A stretch of DNA of 52,262 bases, taken from positions 1 to 52,262 of the forward strand of contig NCSJ02000300.1 of NCBI GenBank assembly GCA_002812745.2, written 5' to 3'. The notes beneath the pieces are model-generated. The model had not been told where the DNA came from and ran no database searches. It saw only the letters and a list, made by a program, of their open reading frames with translations. Of this stretch, positions 1 to 11,722 are shown in pieces. This DNA comes from Scytalidium lignicola. Taxonomy: Eukaryota > Ascomycota > Leotiomycetes. The translations under genes were made by a program, and so were the position numbers. Numbering within the stretch: position 1 is the first letter of the stretch; each line of letters begins with the position of its first letter.

Positions 1-638
1 CCCCCCCTGCACGTTGTTCCATCCGCGGCAGAAGTTCGACACCACCCTCACACGAGGGGAGAGACCGACCTCAACTCTGGAATAAGAACCAAGCGGGCCC
101 GTTCGCAATCGCATCTCTTTCTCTCTCACACCACACCACAGAGTATCTTCGAACCTGAGCATTGTTCATTTCACCTTGAACTCCTTTCTTCTTCTTCATC
201 TTCATCTTCGTCTTCTTCTTCTTCCTTACTGTCCTTCTGTGCTGGACAGTTTCCGAATCTATCTATCTATCTATCCTCCCTCGACGAAGCCTACGATAAG
301 CCATTTTACGACCCCACGATATATACACCTTCTACACTTCCACTTCCCACTTCGACCTTTTGACGAAAACTTCACTTCTCTCTTACGCAAATCACACCTC
401 ACCTACCTTGTGTGTGCTGATTCCTTCCCGCGTCGCCGCATTTTGGTTTTATTTGTGCCCAGCGACCTCCCGTCTATTTTTGTGTACTTACACCGCCCTT
501 CACTCAATCCCACACAAACCGCACACAACCCGAACGCTTTTCGCTTCACCTCTCCCGCCGCACTTCTTCAGAAAATCCCCCTCCCCCCGCCCCCAAAATC
601 CTTCCACCACTCTCACTCATATATACAACACCACAACC
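1..638 (+). promoter_or_regulatory. ATG-free, pyrimidine-rich leader/promoter of the bZIP gene
   Basis: No ATG trinucleotide occurs on the + strand from position 1 to the bZIP start codon at 639. The stretch is strongly C/T-rich, with CTT/CAT repeats around 187-233 and short TCTA repeats around 259-273. The absence of upstream ATGs makes 639 the first start codon met by a scanning ribosome, whatever the true transcription start. Where promoter ends and transcribed leader begins cannot be told from sequence. Confidence 0.6.
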
Positions 639-2666
639 ATGGCTGGCTTCCCAATGAACCACTTCTACCGCTCATCGGCTCTCTCCATCGACACACACGC
701 CCAGAACTACTTCGAAGACGAAGAAGGAAGCATCTTAGACGACAACATCCTCGAGCAAGGCGCCCTCGATTCCGGTCTGGAAATGTCCCCTCCCATCAAC
801 GGCGGCAGCCGGCGAGACTCCTTCGCCGTCTCCTCCTCCATGTTCTCCCCCAAGACCGAAGATTGGCAGCACGTCGACATGCGGCCGATGGGCTCCAACA
901 ATCCCTTCCTCGACCAGAGCCACAACCCTTTCTTACGGCTCGATGCTCCTCAGAACTCCTACGCTCCACAGACACACGGGTGGTCCATGAACAATGCTTC
1001 CGGTGCCTGTACGCCCATGCAGCATGACGGCTTGCATGCAGAGTACGACGTCAATACCGCCGTCTTCCAGCGACCAATGCAGGCACAAACACCCTTCTCC
1101 AACGTCAACAATCAGCAGATGCCACTCTTCACTCCCGCCAACAATAACTCCAACAACAACGGCAACAGCAACAATGCCTCCATACCCGCGTCGCCGCAGA
1201 AGGACTGGCCCATCCAAGATGCTTTGGACCCGCGCGCCATGCCTACCCGCATGGGACGACGCAGCCCGACCTTGCGCTCTCATCCGGAGATGACCCGGAG
1301 AGGTGACGGCATCCGCAAGAAGAACGCCCGATTCGAGATCCCCGCCGAACGCAACCTCACCAATATCGACCAGCTCATCGCGGCCTCGACCGACGAACAA
1401 GAGATCAAGGAGCTCAAGCAACAGAAGCGCCTCTTACGGAACAGACAAGCAGCGTACGGCTTCTCCCTTTCCCATTCCACACACACACACAAACACACAA
1501 CACATTTCTTTTGGTTTCACATCTTCCCCTCCATCCTTATTTTTGGTTTAACAAAATGGCCCAACTGACTTTTCCCNTTTTTTTCTTTTTTTTATAGTCT
1601 TGACTCGCGACAACGGAAGAAGCAACATACTGAGCGACTCGAGGATGAGAAGAAGCACTACACTGCTCTGATCAACGAACTCGAGGAAGAACTGGCCGAG
1701 GCTAAGCTGGCTTTGGATGAGTGGTCTCGAAAAGAGCAACAGTACCAGCAGTACATCGAAAGCATGCAGCTCGAGAAGGAAGAGATGGTGCGAGCACACA
1801 CCCTCGAGACCGGCGATCTACGAAAGAAGGTCAGCGTCCTTACCGAGCACATGCAGAAGATGGAGAGCACCGCCATGTCCGCCATGCCCAGCTCCAACGG
1901 CTTCACGGCCGACTACTCCGACATTGACACCCTCACCATGAACGACGCTTGGGATAGCATCACCTTCCTCGACTATCCTCTCGAGAACGAGGTCAAGGTC
2001 GAGAATGCGATCGTGCCTGCCAAGAAGGCCGAGAATGCCATGCTCGCCGATACCGAGAAGCCTGCCGCCGCTCAAGGTCTCTTGTTGATGCTGCTCTTGT
2101 TTGGTGCCTTTGTCGCCTCCAAGGGTGCGTCACCTAGCATCCCTCGCATGTCGGATGATGTTCGGGCGGCGTCGGCTACTCTCTTGGAAGACATCTTCAA
2201 AGATGCTGGTGTCCCACAAACCACCACTTCCATCGTCGAGGCCTCCACGCCCATGCCTTCTGGTTCTTCTTCGTCCTGGTCCATGATGCCCTCTGGCACG
2301 GTCGGTGGTGGTGATGTTGTTGGTGTCGGCTCCTCGACACTGGCCGCTCTCACCGATAGCCTCACTCACCCATCCGAGGAACAGAACCACGAACAGGTCT
2401 TCTCGCTCTCGGCTACCCAATACGACAGTGTTACTTCCCAAGACTTCCTTCAGACCAAACATTCTCCCTCCACCTCGACAGGTCGTCGGAATCTCGCCGA
2501 GACTTTAGCAGCCATGCGACTCAATAGTAAGAAGTCAGCTGCCGAAGTCTACACGCGTTCGTTATTATGGGATCAGGTGCCAACTGAGGTCGTTCGCAAC
2601 TTCGCCAAACTCGTCTCCGAATGCAATACGAGAAACGATCATGGTGTTCCGATCGAGTGTAGTTAG
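639..2666 (+). CDS. bZIP transcription factor with C-terminal hydrophobic segment (MeaB-like candidate)
   Basis: Two exons, 639-1453 and 1598-2666, give a 627-aa protein. The phase-2 intron (donor GTACGG, acceptor ATAG) restores a bZIP basic region with the N-x7-R signature at N268/R276. A basic stretch and a heptad-like leucine zipper (about 295-345) follow. The N-terminal 250 residues are Asn/Ser/Pro-rich and probably disordered. At about 432-447 lies an uncharged run (GLLLMLLLFGAFVAS) that could be a membrane helix or a buried segment. The C-terminal 180 residues are Ser/Thr-rich. The basic region and the sequence before it resemble the MeaB family of nitrogen-regulatory bZIP proteins of filamentous fungi, but I am not certain, so no symbol is given. 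The start codon is the first ATG in 638 nt. The intron contains one ambiguous base (1577). Confidence 0.88.
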
Positions 2667-2712
2667 TGTTGAATTGTAATGGATTTGAGCCTCCATGTCA
2701 CACTCAACAATA

Positions 2713-2757
2713 CATCATCAGCATCATCATCATCATCATCATCGTCATCATCAACAA
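2713..2757. repeat. CAT trinucleotide microsatellite
   Basis: An interrupted (CAT)n array begins about 47 nt after the bZIP stop codon, so it probably lies in the 3' UTR of that transcript. Confidence 0.85.
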
Positions 2758-4776
2758 CTAGGGCAATCATAAAACATTAGCAAGCCTTCTCTTCTTATTG
2801 ACGACTACGATCGCCAAAAACGATAACATTATTTTTCCTTTACGACTTTAACGGCTGTTTCCATAAGCAGACCACTTGGTTGCTCACGCGCAATATTTGT
2901 TTTTTATTTTTCCTTTGTCAATCTAGTCATGAACTTAGCGAGCGTTGGAATTTATGTCCTTTTTTAAATTTGGTTTTTATTTGGTTTCATCTTGGGTTAA
3001 CTTAGCATATTTGGGNTTTTTTTCTTCTTTCTATTTCTTATTTTTTGGCAAGCACAGCGATGGAACCAGGATTTGCACAACCTGCAGCAGAATGAAATAT
3101 GAGCCCAGGCTCACAGCTCACGCATTTATGGGGGAATATATATGGGAATTATGTCTTTTGAAGTTTTTCTTCTTCTTCTTCTTCTATTATTGAACTGATT
3201 TACGGGAGAACCCACGGTTGGATGTCTCATGATAGTCCTCTTTCTGTTTTGACTTTTTCATGTAAATTGGATATGATATGATATTGGAAATGGACATGAT
3301 TGATAGTTGGGGAGGACAGCGAGAGAAAGAACCAAAAAAAAAGAGAAAAATCCCGCACACCTACCCTTAACTCCATCCAGCATTTCTCTTCTCATGGATA
3401 CGATTCTCACGAAGCTTATGACCTTTTATGATGACAACGCCCCCCCTTTCTTCTTCTATTCTACGAAACGCCTTAGCACCTTACGAAAGATGTGCGGCCT
3501 TATTCTTTGACTACCATATACTATTTTACGATCGAAGATCACCGATCGCGGACTGGATCCAGGACCACTTCAATTTCTGGAACTAATGAAAACCTTTTTA
3601 TTTGTCTTCACGATGGCGGACGGGTCTGGATTTGACCTCTTCCAGAGAGGGGTCAACGGGGTTTTTTATTATTCTTCCTTTCTACCTTTCATCCTGTATT
3701 TAACTAACACTTGAATATGGGGAAAATGGAGAAACACATTTTTTTTTTCATTCAAACCTTTCTTCGGAAGGGATTATTATGATTGTGTGTATAATGGGAA
3801 ATCTTTGGGCAAGGAAAAAGGGGGGCAAAGGTGGGACAGGAAAGGGGGTCGGCGGGGGACGGGGGGGCGTATGGGTAGTTTTTTATGATTCTTTAATTCN
3901 TTTTTCTTCTTTTTTTTAAGGAAAAGTGGGAAACTATCCTAGGTATTTGATTACACTTTGTTTTGGCTTTTCTTTCTTTCTTGTGAAGAGAGAGAGAAAG
4001 GGAGAGATTTTTCAGATTTTAATACTACATCATATTCTTTTTACCATACATAATTCCTTCTTTTTTTTTTTGCAAGAGGCATATTTTCTATTAATGTGTG
4101 AATATATGTGAGAAAACTCTCGGAAAGGAGGGGGAAATCATGAATCCATAAGCAGCAGCATTATTCATAGAACTCGGGGTGTGGCTGAGGTCAAAAGGAA
4201 GGGAGAGGCTGACGACCCTTTCTCTCAGCTTCCTCCTATAGCAGTAGCATTAGTATTACTATAGTATTAATTATCAAATACTACTACTCTCTCACACTAC
4301 TCTTATTCTTCCAACTTCCAACTTCAATTCCAAAAACACAAAGTTTTCACAAAACCAACCAACCAACCCTTGAAAAGTAAGTCCCCATACCCTATAAACC
4401 TGCCGCAGCCCACACAGTCTGCAAGAGGAAAAAGAAGGAAAAAGGAAGGACCCTCCGTACATGAACATTTACACTTCTTGTACATGTATATTGTACAGCT
4501 TTTGAAACAAAGCTTTGCCCCCCTCCACCCCGCATGCTGTGCTCTTTACCTGCCTGCCTTTCGCGTATGTAAGGTAATGTATGTAATGTCATGTCATGTA
4601 ATGCGGCGCATGGGTACGTACTTGTATGCTTCATGCTAATGCTTCATGCGAATACTAATGCCTAATGCTATGCGTGAGTGAAGTGACGTGACGTACGGAT
4701 GTTTATTTTGGGGTTTCCATAGATCGAGAAGGGAGGAGGGGGGGAAGCGTGTTTTGGGTTGTTTATTTGTTTTTGT

Positions 4777-4811
4777 TTGGGAGTTGGGAGTTGGGAGTTT
4801 GGAGTTGAGAG
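4777..4811 (+). repeat. TTGGGAG tandem repeat, five 7-bp units
   Basis: Three perfect TTGGGAG units are followed by two diverged ones (TTTGGAG, TTGAGAG). The array lies in non-coding DNA. The units resemble G-rich telomere-like repeats but are not TTAGGG. Confidence 0.85.
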
Positions 4812-5521
4812 TTGCTATCAAATTGTACAGTACTGGTACTTTTTTTCCTCAACTCACACACACGTCAATGGCATGCATTCCCTCCAGCTACTGTGGCACA
4901 GTTTATTTTATTTTAATCTACGGCATGTTTATTCGGGAAATGTAGAGGGCTGAATTATTCCATTCCTCGGGATTAAACTTAGTTTCTCCCCTCCTTCTTT
5001 CGTAATTGCGCCGTGAATACCTACGTACGTGATTGTATCTAACAATAACATAACGCTTTCCAGTCATCAATCAGCATTATCAGTCAGCGGAGTTAAGCCA
5101 GCCCAGCGTTATCCCCCCGTGCTCGCATCTGAAGCTGAGAATGAAATTCAATGACTCTCTATCTCTCTGCCTACCTGCAAGTAAGAAAGTAGTAAGACAT
5201 GGTCTAAAACCCCGCTTGAAATAAATGGCCAAAATAAGTAAACCCCACGAGACCACGCGCGACCCCCAGGACTAAAACAGAAAGACTAAAAAAAAACAAA
5301 AGCCAATCCATAAAGTGAAATGACACGAGTTCAAGCAGTAGTAGTAGCATTAGCAGGATTTACCAACACCGCTGGTTGGTCTTTAGCTACTGCTACCTTG
5401 GGGAAAGTGGAAGTCGATGACCGATAGGCTGCCACATTTAACCACTAACAAAATACACGAACAAAAAGAGAAAAAGCGATCCAATCTTGAGAGTAGTGCT
5501 AGGCTGCTTTCATTTCTAATG

Positions 5522-7859
5522 CTACTTTGGGTCGTATTTCTCCTTCCAAATCCTGTCAAAAGCCAATCCGTCAGCAGACATGAACGAGAGAGCGAAAAAA
5601 GAACACGGGAAATAAATGGTCATGTCTTGGGTGAGCGTGTGTGCGAGTGGGCTGCAGAACAGGTCTCCTTCGGACCAAGCAAGAGAGACACAGGATCATC
5701 GCTCACAGCCAGTCGTGGCCGAATCGCTTGTGTCATCTGGAACTTCCAGCTGCACGGGACGGCCGCGCACGCAGCGGAGCGAGCCCGAAGCCGAACCGAG
5801 ACGAGCGATGAACTGCAGTAGGAGGTCGGGGACAGGCGAAACAAAACGCCAGCGCATACTGGAGATAAACAACAGACCCGCAACTGAGGGGGAGAGACAC
5901 AGCCAAAGACGTGACAAGAGTTGACAGAAAAGGGGACCATTAAATCGTCCACTGATCACCGGCATCCACAGCAACACAGTGGCTGGTGCAAAATGCAAAA
6001 TGCAACAACAACTCGGTGTGGCATGGGACGACAAAGAAAAGGAACCTACCATGAATTGCCCAAGGTCTTGTTTCCACCCTTCTCCGCCTGCCGGTAGTAC
6101 TTTGCTGCAGCGTACTTGCAGAAGGTCACTCAGCGTCAGCCTCACGAGTTGACGAACGAATGTAAGATGCTCGGGTGGACCGGGACTGTTGCGAAAAGCC
6201 CCATTGCTGCCCAACCCAGCTGGCCAGAGGCACTTGCCCAGGCCACTGCACATGGCTTTCGCAAGGCTGTATATAATGAATGGATATCACGGCTTGTAGC
6301 TGTTTGAAGCTATTCGCAACTCATCCCGTACTGCAGTGCTTCCCCCTTTTTCAGGGAGAAACACACAGACAGTCTCCGAGCATTGAAGCGACATACCTTA
6401 TCTTTTTTGCACCCAAAGCCCTCCAAATAACACCATGCAACTTCATTCATCGCGTCTGGCGTATCATCAGTCAGTCTTGCTATTCTGCTGTGATCGGCTG
6501 GGTTGGAAGGGTCCAGATGCAGGACATACCAGTATCGCCAAGATTGGCCGCTGTTTCGTAGTACTAGATTCCCATCATCATCAGCNTTTTTTTTTTGATG
6601 TGTTTCAATGCACTCAGGATTCTCCGCGATCCAATACTTCAATTTTCATTTTTTTTGGAATGTCGACACTCACCTGCTTTGCTGCTACAGGATCTACCTT
6701 CACGCCCCAACCGTGTCGAAAGCAGTTTGCTAGCTCGAAGATTGCCAGAACCAGCTCTCCTTTTGCTGCTCCTCCTTTCTTCATCCCCGCCTGCAGAGCG
6801 AGCTCTTCGATCGATGCTGCGTTCGATGCTGCCGCCGACAAGTATGTGACAGCTGCTTCTGGATTCGGAGCACATCCCCAGCCATGTCTATTGGAAAAGT
6901 TGTTAGGCATCTTTCTTTCGTAACTGGGTTGCGAAGTGGCCACGACAGGAGTCCATCCATCCACCCCCTTTTCCCTCCCCTATTATCCTAATTTTGTAAA
7001 ATGATTTTTTATTCCCCGAATTGGCGTAACCACCGGGNAAAAAAAAAAGTTCATCACGGAATACTTATATAAGTAACAATTTGAGGACATACCTAAGTGC
7101 AAGCCCATACAACACCTGACTCAAAGCATTATTCTCCCCATTGGGATCTGCCAACCTCCCAAACATCTTTGTGGAAGTCTCCAATTCCCCGGCCTCATGG
7201 AGTCTGATGGCCTCCTGAATATTATCATCCACATACTTCGTCAACACAACATGCTCATGCGAAGAAGTCCCCATAGCTGCGGACCCGATATTCATCCCCG
7301 CGAACTCCCTGGTTGGCGTCTGAGGCGTACTCCTATTCTTTTCAATCTCCATCGCAAGCATCGTTGCTCTTTTCTCCCATTGTGACTCCCTTCCGTCCTT
7401 ATCCCCATCATCATCTCCTCCCACAATCTGAGGTAAGTCCTTGGGCACATTGGCAGACGTAGGATCGGGCTTCTTCAAGTGCAATCTTTCGGAAAGTCTC
7501 CTATAGCTATGACTGCTCGGTGACCTGCTTTCCCTATCTCTGTCGTCTCTGCTGGCATCTGAAGATGCAGACCCCTTCGATGTGCTCCGTCCTCGATTTC
7601 GCAGGTGGTGCCCTATACTCAATCTGCTTTTTCTCTCTTTCTCTTTCTCCCCATTATTCCCACCGCTGCTGCCGCCATCGCGACCTGGAGGAAAAGTATG
7701 CTCGTTGAAGGAAGGTGGTGATATGATCTCCTCGGTATGGGTGTCTGAGCGGACAAAGGTGAACGTGGGGCTTTGGAGCTGGTCATCAAAAGCTTCTACC
7801 GTTGGTGATTCAGTTGATTCGGGCCTGTCTTTCTTCCTGAGGTGGTTTCGGAGAGACAT
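5522..7859 (-). CDS. nif1: Sel1-repeat protein, Nif1-type cell-cycle inhibitor
   Basis: Six exons on the minus strand: 7093-7859, 6674-6887, 6530-6563, 6397-6455, 6050-6114 and 5522-5552. Together they encode 389 aa. The first 240 residues are polar and low in complexity. From about 246 to 380 come three Sel1-type repeats, with the motifs LALRHGWG, ANCFRHGWG and AWCYLEGFG. The family is known from fission yeast Nif1, a negative regulator of mitotic entry acting through the Nim1 pathway, and from budding yeast Dsf2; the role here is inferred from that. A 34-nt exon (YYETAANLGDT) is needed to complete the second repeat. The last exon codes only for the end of the protein (IWKEKYDPK) after a 497-nt intron. 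If that intron is not spliced, translation stops right after the preceding Trp. Ambiguous bases at 6586 and 7038 fall in introns. Confidence 0.8.
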
Positions 7860-8331
7860 CGTGTAGTTTATTTTTTGCCTTTTCTATCGTGGCCGTACTT
7901 GGTCTCGGTTTTGGTTTTTGTTGCTTATGTGCTTTTCGGTGAAGTCGTCACTCCTGCCAAGCAGCCTTGCGAGGGGTGCGATAGGTACGCGTGAGCGATT
8001 TTTAAGTTTCCGTTTTCAATTTATATGTAAGGTCTTCTTGACGGCGCCGTAGTTGAAGAATATATATAGTTTGAGGCATCTTAATTGAAAGAATACCTCT
8101 CGCTGATACGTATAGTTTATTCTTGGGTGTGAGGCTTAGACGTTATAGTCGCGCGGCTGTGGCTCCTTTGTTGAGGATCATGTCGGCCTCGGTAGTGTGT
8201 AATGACATGCAGGAGAGACACTCTAGGGTTCATAAAGATCTACAAACTTTAATCATTTTACAGAATTTAGCAGAATTTTAGACTCGTAGTTGAGGTGTCA
8301 TTCAGGATTTTCATTGCATTAGAAAGTTATC
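7860..8331. other. Nif1-type gene promoter / NOC4 3' flank
   Basis: This 472-bp spacer lies between two minus-strand genes. It must hold the promoter of the Nif1-type gene and the 3' UTR of NOC4. I see no reading frame or clear motif. Confidence 0.5.
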
Positions 8332-10028
8332 CTAGAAATCCCAAAGCTTTACAAGTAAACTATCTTCCATCCCGGAGTCAACTTCATGCTTCATAAATAT
8401 CTTCTTGGGTATCTCATATTCTATAACAGGGATTTTCTTAACCTCCTTTTCTAATTCGGCGTCAAGCATCTGAAAGAAAAATCAGCTATCACGATGGCCA
8501 TCGTAGGGGAATTTATGAACTTACACTTCCATAAGAATGATCTAGGAAATCCTCTATATTGTATGCATGCTTTGTGAATTGTTCTGATATGATCTTCGCT
8601 AGAGTTGCAACGTTCGGATGGTAATGTGACTGCAGCATAACTATCTCCCAAAGACAGCTGCCAATAGCTTGTGTTTCCATAGGATCTTCCTCTTCCATAA
8701 TGAAGCAGTCATCTAGCCCTTCATTTTCCATAAGTTTCTTCACTTCGGGATCCCTTGTTTCTCTATGGATCATGAAGGTGCAGGTAGGATGCCTCTGCAG
8801 GAGGTTATAAATCCATGGAACAACTGCGACTATCCCTGCTGGAGGGGCATGTAGACATAATCTAGATAGCCTCTTAATAAAGCTAGCAACCAATGCAGCA
8901 GGTAAATGGGTAGAAGCCAGAAATGTGTCCAAAAGGCGGAAGAATCGAGATCTGTGCTTTGAATGTAGGATATTTGCGTCGAGTAAGGAATATAGTTTCG
9001 GGAAGAAGGATGGATAATCGAGATTCTTCTCCTGCATCAAGTAAAACACCCCAGATAGAGCCTGCAGAGAAGTCGATCCTCCAGTATTGTATGAGTCCGT
9101 TAAGAAATCCATCAAGAGTTCTGGTTTCGCAAACCACGGAGCTATTGCTTGAGAGATATGTCCCAGGATAGTCTTCCTTTGTTCTTTACTCATATCAACT
9201 CTCATGAGAGCCAACCATGCTTCCTGTGCTCTCTTTTTGTGCTGTGCTAAAGAGTAAAGCGCATGTGTAGTCGTCTTCGGGGCAGGGACGTAGAAGTCTT
9301 CTATCTCTTCCTTAGATTCCGGGACGGACTCGATTGTTTTCAAAATTTCCACACAATTATCAAATATTGTCTGTCCGACGCCTTCATCACATTCCTTCAA
9401 TATTCGTCTACAATTGTCAGTATATAATAAAACCTTGGGACAGTGCTTGGGCTTACTCAATAGCTTGAAATGTATAAAACCGCAGGTCATCATATTCCTC
9501 AACATATTTTTCACTGAATTCCTTCCTGGTTTGCTTATCACTGTCAGGCGCTAAAAGAACTTGTATGATCTCTGTCAAGAAATCGGCAGGGAAATTATAA
9601 TTTGCTCCTGGTTGCAGATATTGGTGTTCGGCCTTTAGCAATCTCATTAGAAGTGTCAACACCGTTGGACCACCACCCTCTTGATACAATATATCTAGCA
9701 AAGCCTCTTTATATTCCGAATATCTAGATCTCAGCCAATTGAGCACAGTAGTCTCCTTGTCTGTACTATTCTGCTTCTTAGATAGTTCTCCCGAAACAAG
9801 AAGCCTCGTAAAAACGCGGCAAAGTGAAATTGCCGCCAGCATGGAATTGTCTGAATCTTCGTCCTCATCTCGTAGAAGTATGATGAGTTCTGCTATGTTG
9901 TTGTAGTTTTTCTTGGACTCGACAATCTTGTTTTCAAGTAGAAGTATCTGAGCTTGTACATCGGGTTCACTTTCCTCGCTGCTCTCTGATCGCGCTCGTT
10001 TTGTAGGTCGTTTATCTGCCGATATCAT
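8332..10028 (-). CDS. NOC4: Ribosome biogenesis protein Noc4/Utp19 (CBF/Mak21 family)
   Basis: Three exons (9457-10028, 8525-9407, 8332-8469), joined by 49- and 55-nt introns, encode 530 aa, close to the length of yeast Noc4. Noc4 works with Nop14 in the nucleolus in assembly and export of the 40S subunit. The N-terminus has a basic, nuclear-signal-like stretch (KRPTKRAR). The C-terminal half holds the CBF/Mak21 domain, beginning around TSLQALSGVFYLM and including HRSRFFRLLD and the Pro-rich PPAGIVAVVPWIYNLLQRHP. The short third exon (MLDAELEKEVKK...) supplies the usual conserved tail. The gene is divergently paired with ATP4 across a 256-bp promoter. Confidence 0.93.
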
Positions 10029-10284
10029 TTTCCTCTTGGCCGTGCGGCGGTTTTTTCTACCGCCTTGACCATTTTGTTTATTGTTTTAGTCCCAACACAA
10101 AAATTGAACTTTTGATGCTCAAAAAAAGATACTACCCGGCAGAATAATTGCTCCAAAAGCGGTGAAGACTGAGAAGTGTACACTAAATCACGTGCAGCGT
10201 TCAACCGACAAAGCGAACCCGAACGTCAATCTCGAATCCTTCAATGATATAGAGAAGCTCCAAAACATCTCCCCTCATCACCCA
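10029..10284. promoter_or_regulatory. Bidirectional promoter between NOC4 and ATP4
   Basis: Only 256 bp separate the start codons of two divergent housekeeping genes, one for ribosome assembly and one for ATP synthase. A CACGTG box lies at 10189-10194, about 90 bp upstream of the ATP4 start. The shared spacer makes coordinated expression plausible, but this is inference. Confidence 0.65.
10189..10194. promoter_or_regulatory. CACGTG element (Cbf1/bHLH-type E-box) upstream of ATP4
   Basis: The context is AATCACGTGCAG. The core is the palindromic site bound by Cbf1-type bHLH factors in fungi. The same nine bases, AATCACGTG, occur upstream of ATP1 in this window. Confidence 0.55.
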
Positions 10285-11197
10285 ATGGCATCCCGCTTAG
10301 CAAGAAGCGCCCTCGGTATGTAATTAAGAGCTTCCCATAACATATAGACGCTGTTAGAGCTCAATTGTTGAGTCGGGATGCTGACAATTGCAGGCGCTGC
10401 AAAACTCCGACCAGCTCTTCCCTCCCGTGCAATTCCGGCCCTCACAACCTCCCTCACAAGCTACCGATCAGCCTCCAATGTACCAGCTGAGGAACCAAAA
10501 AAGAAGGCCCAGTCCATTCTTGACTCGCTGCCAGGAAACTCGTTAGTTTCTAAAACCGCGATCCTCTCTTCCACAGCCGGTGCCGCGATCTATGCCCTCA
10601 GCAACGAGTACTATGTCGTCAATGAGGAATCTATCGTCATGCTTTGCCTGTTGGCCATTTGGGGCTCTGTCATTCATTATGGTGGACCAATGTACAAGGA
10701 GTGGGCTGAGGGACAGATCAACAAGATCAAGGGTATTTTGAATGCTGCCCGAGCGGATCACACCGATGCTGTCAAGTCACGAATTGCTAGCGTTGAGCAA
10801 TTGGGAAGCGTTGTTGATGTTACCAAGACCTTGTTCGAGGTCTCGAAGGTTGGCCGGGACGTTGTTATTTAACAAAATGATATACTAATGTTACTAGGAA
10901 ACCGCACATCTCGAGGCTAAGGTATTTGAGCTCGAGCAAACTACCGCCCTTACAGCGGAGGCTAAAGCCGTCCTTGATTCCTGGGTCCGATACGAAGGCC
11001 AGGTGAAGGTCCGCCAACAAAAGGAGCTTGCTGATAGCATTATCGTCAAGATCCAAAAGGAGCTTGAGAACCCTAAGGTTCTGCAACAAATCTTGCAACA
11101 GAGCATCGCAGATGTTGAGAGTAAGTGCTTCAGTACTAGAAGGTGACTACTTTTGCTAATATCCTTAACAGAGATCGTCCAAACCAAATCACAATAG
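10285..11197 (+). CDS. ATP4: Mitochondrial ATP synthase subunit 4 (Fo subunit b)
   Basis: Four exons (10285-10315, 10394-10848, 10898-11120, 11172-11197) encode 244 aa, the usual length for fungal subunit 4. The protein forms the peripheral stalk that holds F1 static against Fo in the inner mitochondrial membrane. A basic, Ala/Ser-rich presequence leads into two hydrophobic segments (about 75-115), then a long charged helix. The sequence KKKAQSILDSLPG before the membrane part is typical of the family. The first exon is 31 nt and the last 26 nt; both are needed for a full start (MASRLARSALG) and end (KIVQTKSQ). A TACTAAT branch point is visible at 10883-10889 in the second intron. Confidence 0.95.
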
Positions 11198-11722
11198 ATA
11201 AGATAATAGATGGGGTGTGATCAATATCATGGATTTTCTTTTGTCACCACTGTTGTCTATAAACCCTCCTGTGCTATAGTCCCATAAAAGATTTCTCTCA
11301 AGTTTGCAGCCAATTTCCATACACCTTGGAGGTTCAGTGATTTACAGAAGGGTTTCACCAATTGATTGAATATTAGTCGAAAATTAAACCATCTTGTAGT
11401 ATGAGTGAAGCACTTTGTATAATTTGGCCGATATTGCCATAAGCAACCGAATTTTTGGTAAGGAGCATTGCGTTAAGTCTTATTACATTGGAGCAAGCCA
11501 TGAGAAGTGAGAGCATTCCCTAGCTTTACTTTTAATGTATCCCATACATTTCTATAATACATAATGATTCCGCCTCATGCCATCTAATTGTACATCGTAG
11601 GCTACCCGTCAAACAATGCTTGAAGATTTAAAGTTACTGACGCTTCCACAATTCAATGAGCCAAGTTTTTGATTCGCTGTATTTGCATCCCCTCCAGTCC
11701 TTCATAACTCTGCCTTTGTTCC
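11198..11722. other. Convergent 3' flanks of ATP4 and bL21m
   Basis: This A/T-rich 525-bp spacer lies between two stop codons facing each other. I see no gene; it should hold both 3' UTRs. Confidence 0.5.

Larger units (their letters stand above)
2667..5521. other. 2.9-kb convergent intergenic region, no gene seen
   Basis: This lies between the 3' ends of the bZIP gene (+) and the Nif1-type gene (-). It is rich in T and TTC runs, with a CAT microsatellite at its start, imperfect ATG/CATG-containing repeats at about 4568-4690 and a 7-bp tandem repeat at 4777-4811. Open frames here are short (under about 90 codons), low in complexity and unlike known proteins. Ambiguous bases at 3016 and 3900 sit beside T runs. 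Confidence 0.6.

Noticed and set aside
176..1027. Long + frame overlapping the bZIP start in another phase
   Set aside because: It does not start with ATG and its translation is Arg/Leu/Pro low-complexity. The bZIP frame has domain support and a clean start.
5417..5821. 134-codon + frame opposite the Nif1-type last exon and intron
   Set aside because: No motif, and it overlaps the antisense exon whose product matches the Nif1 tail.
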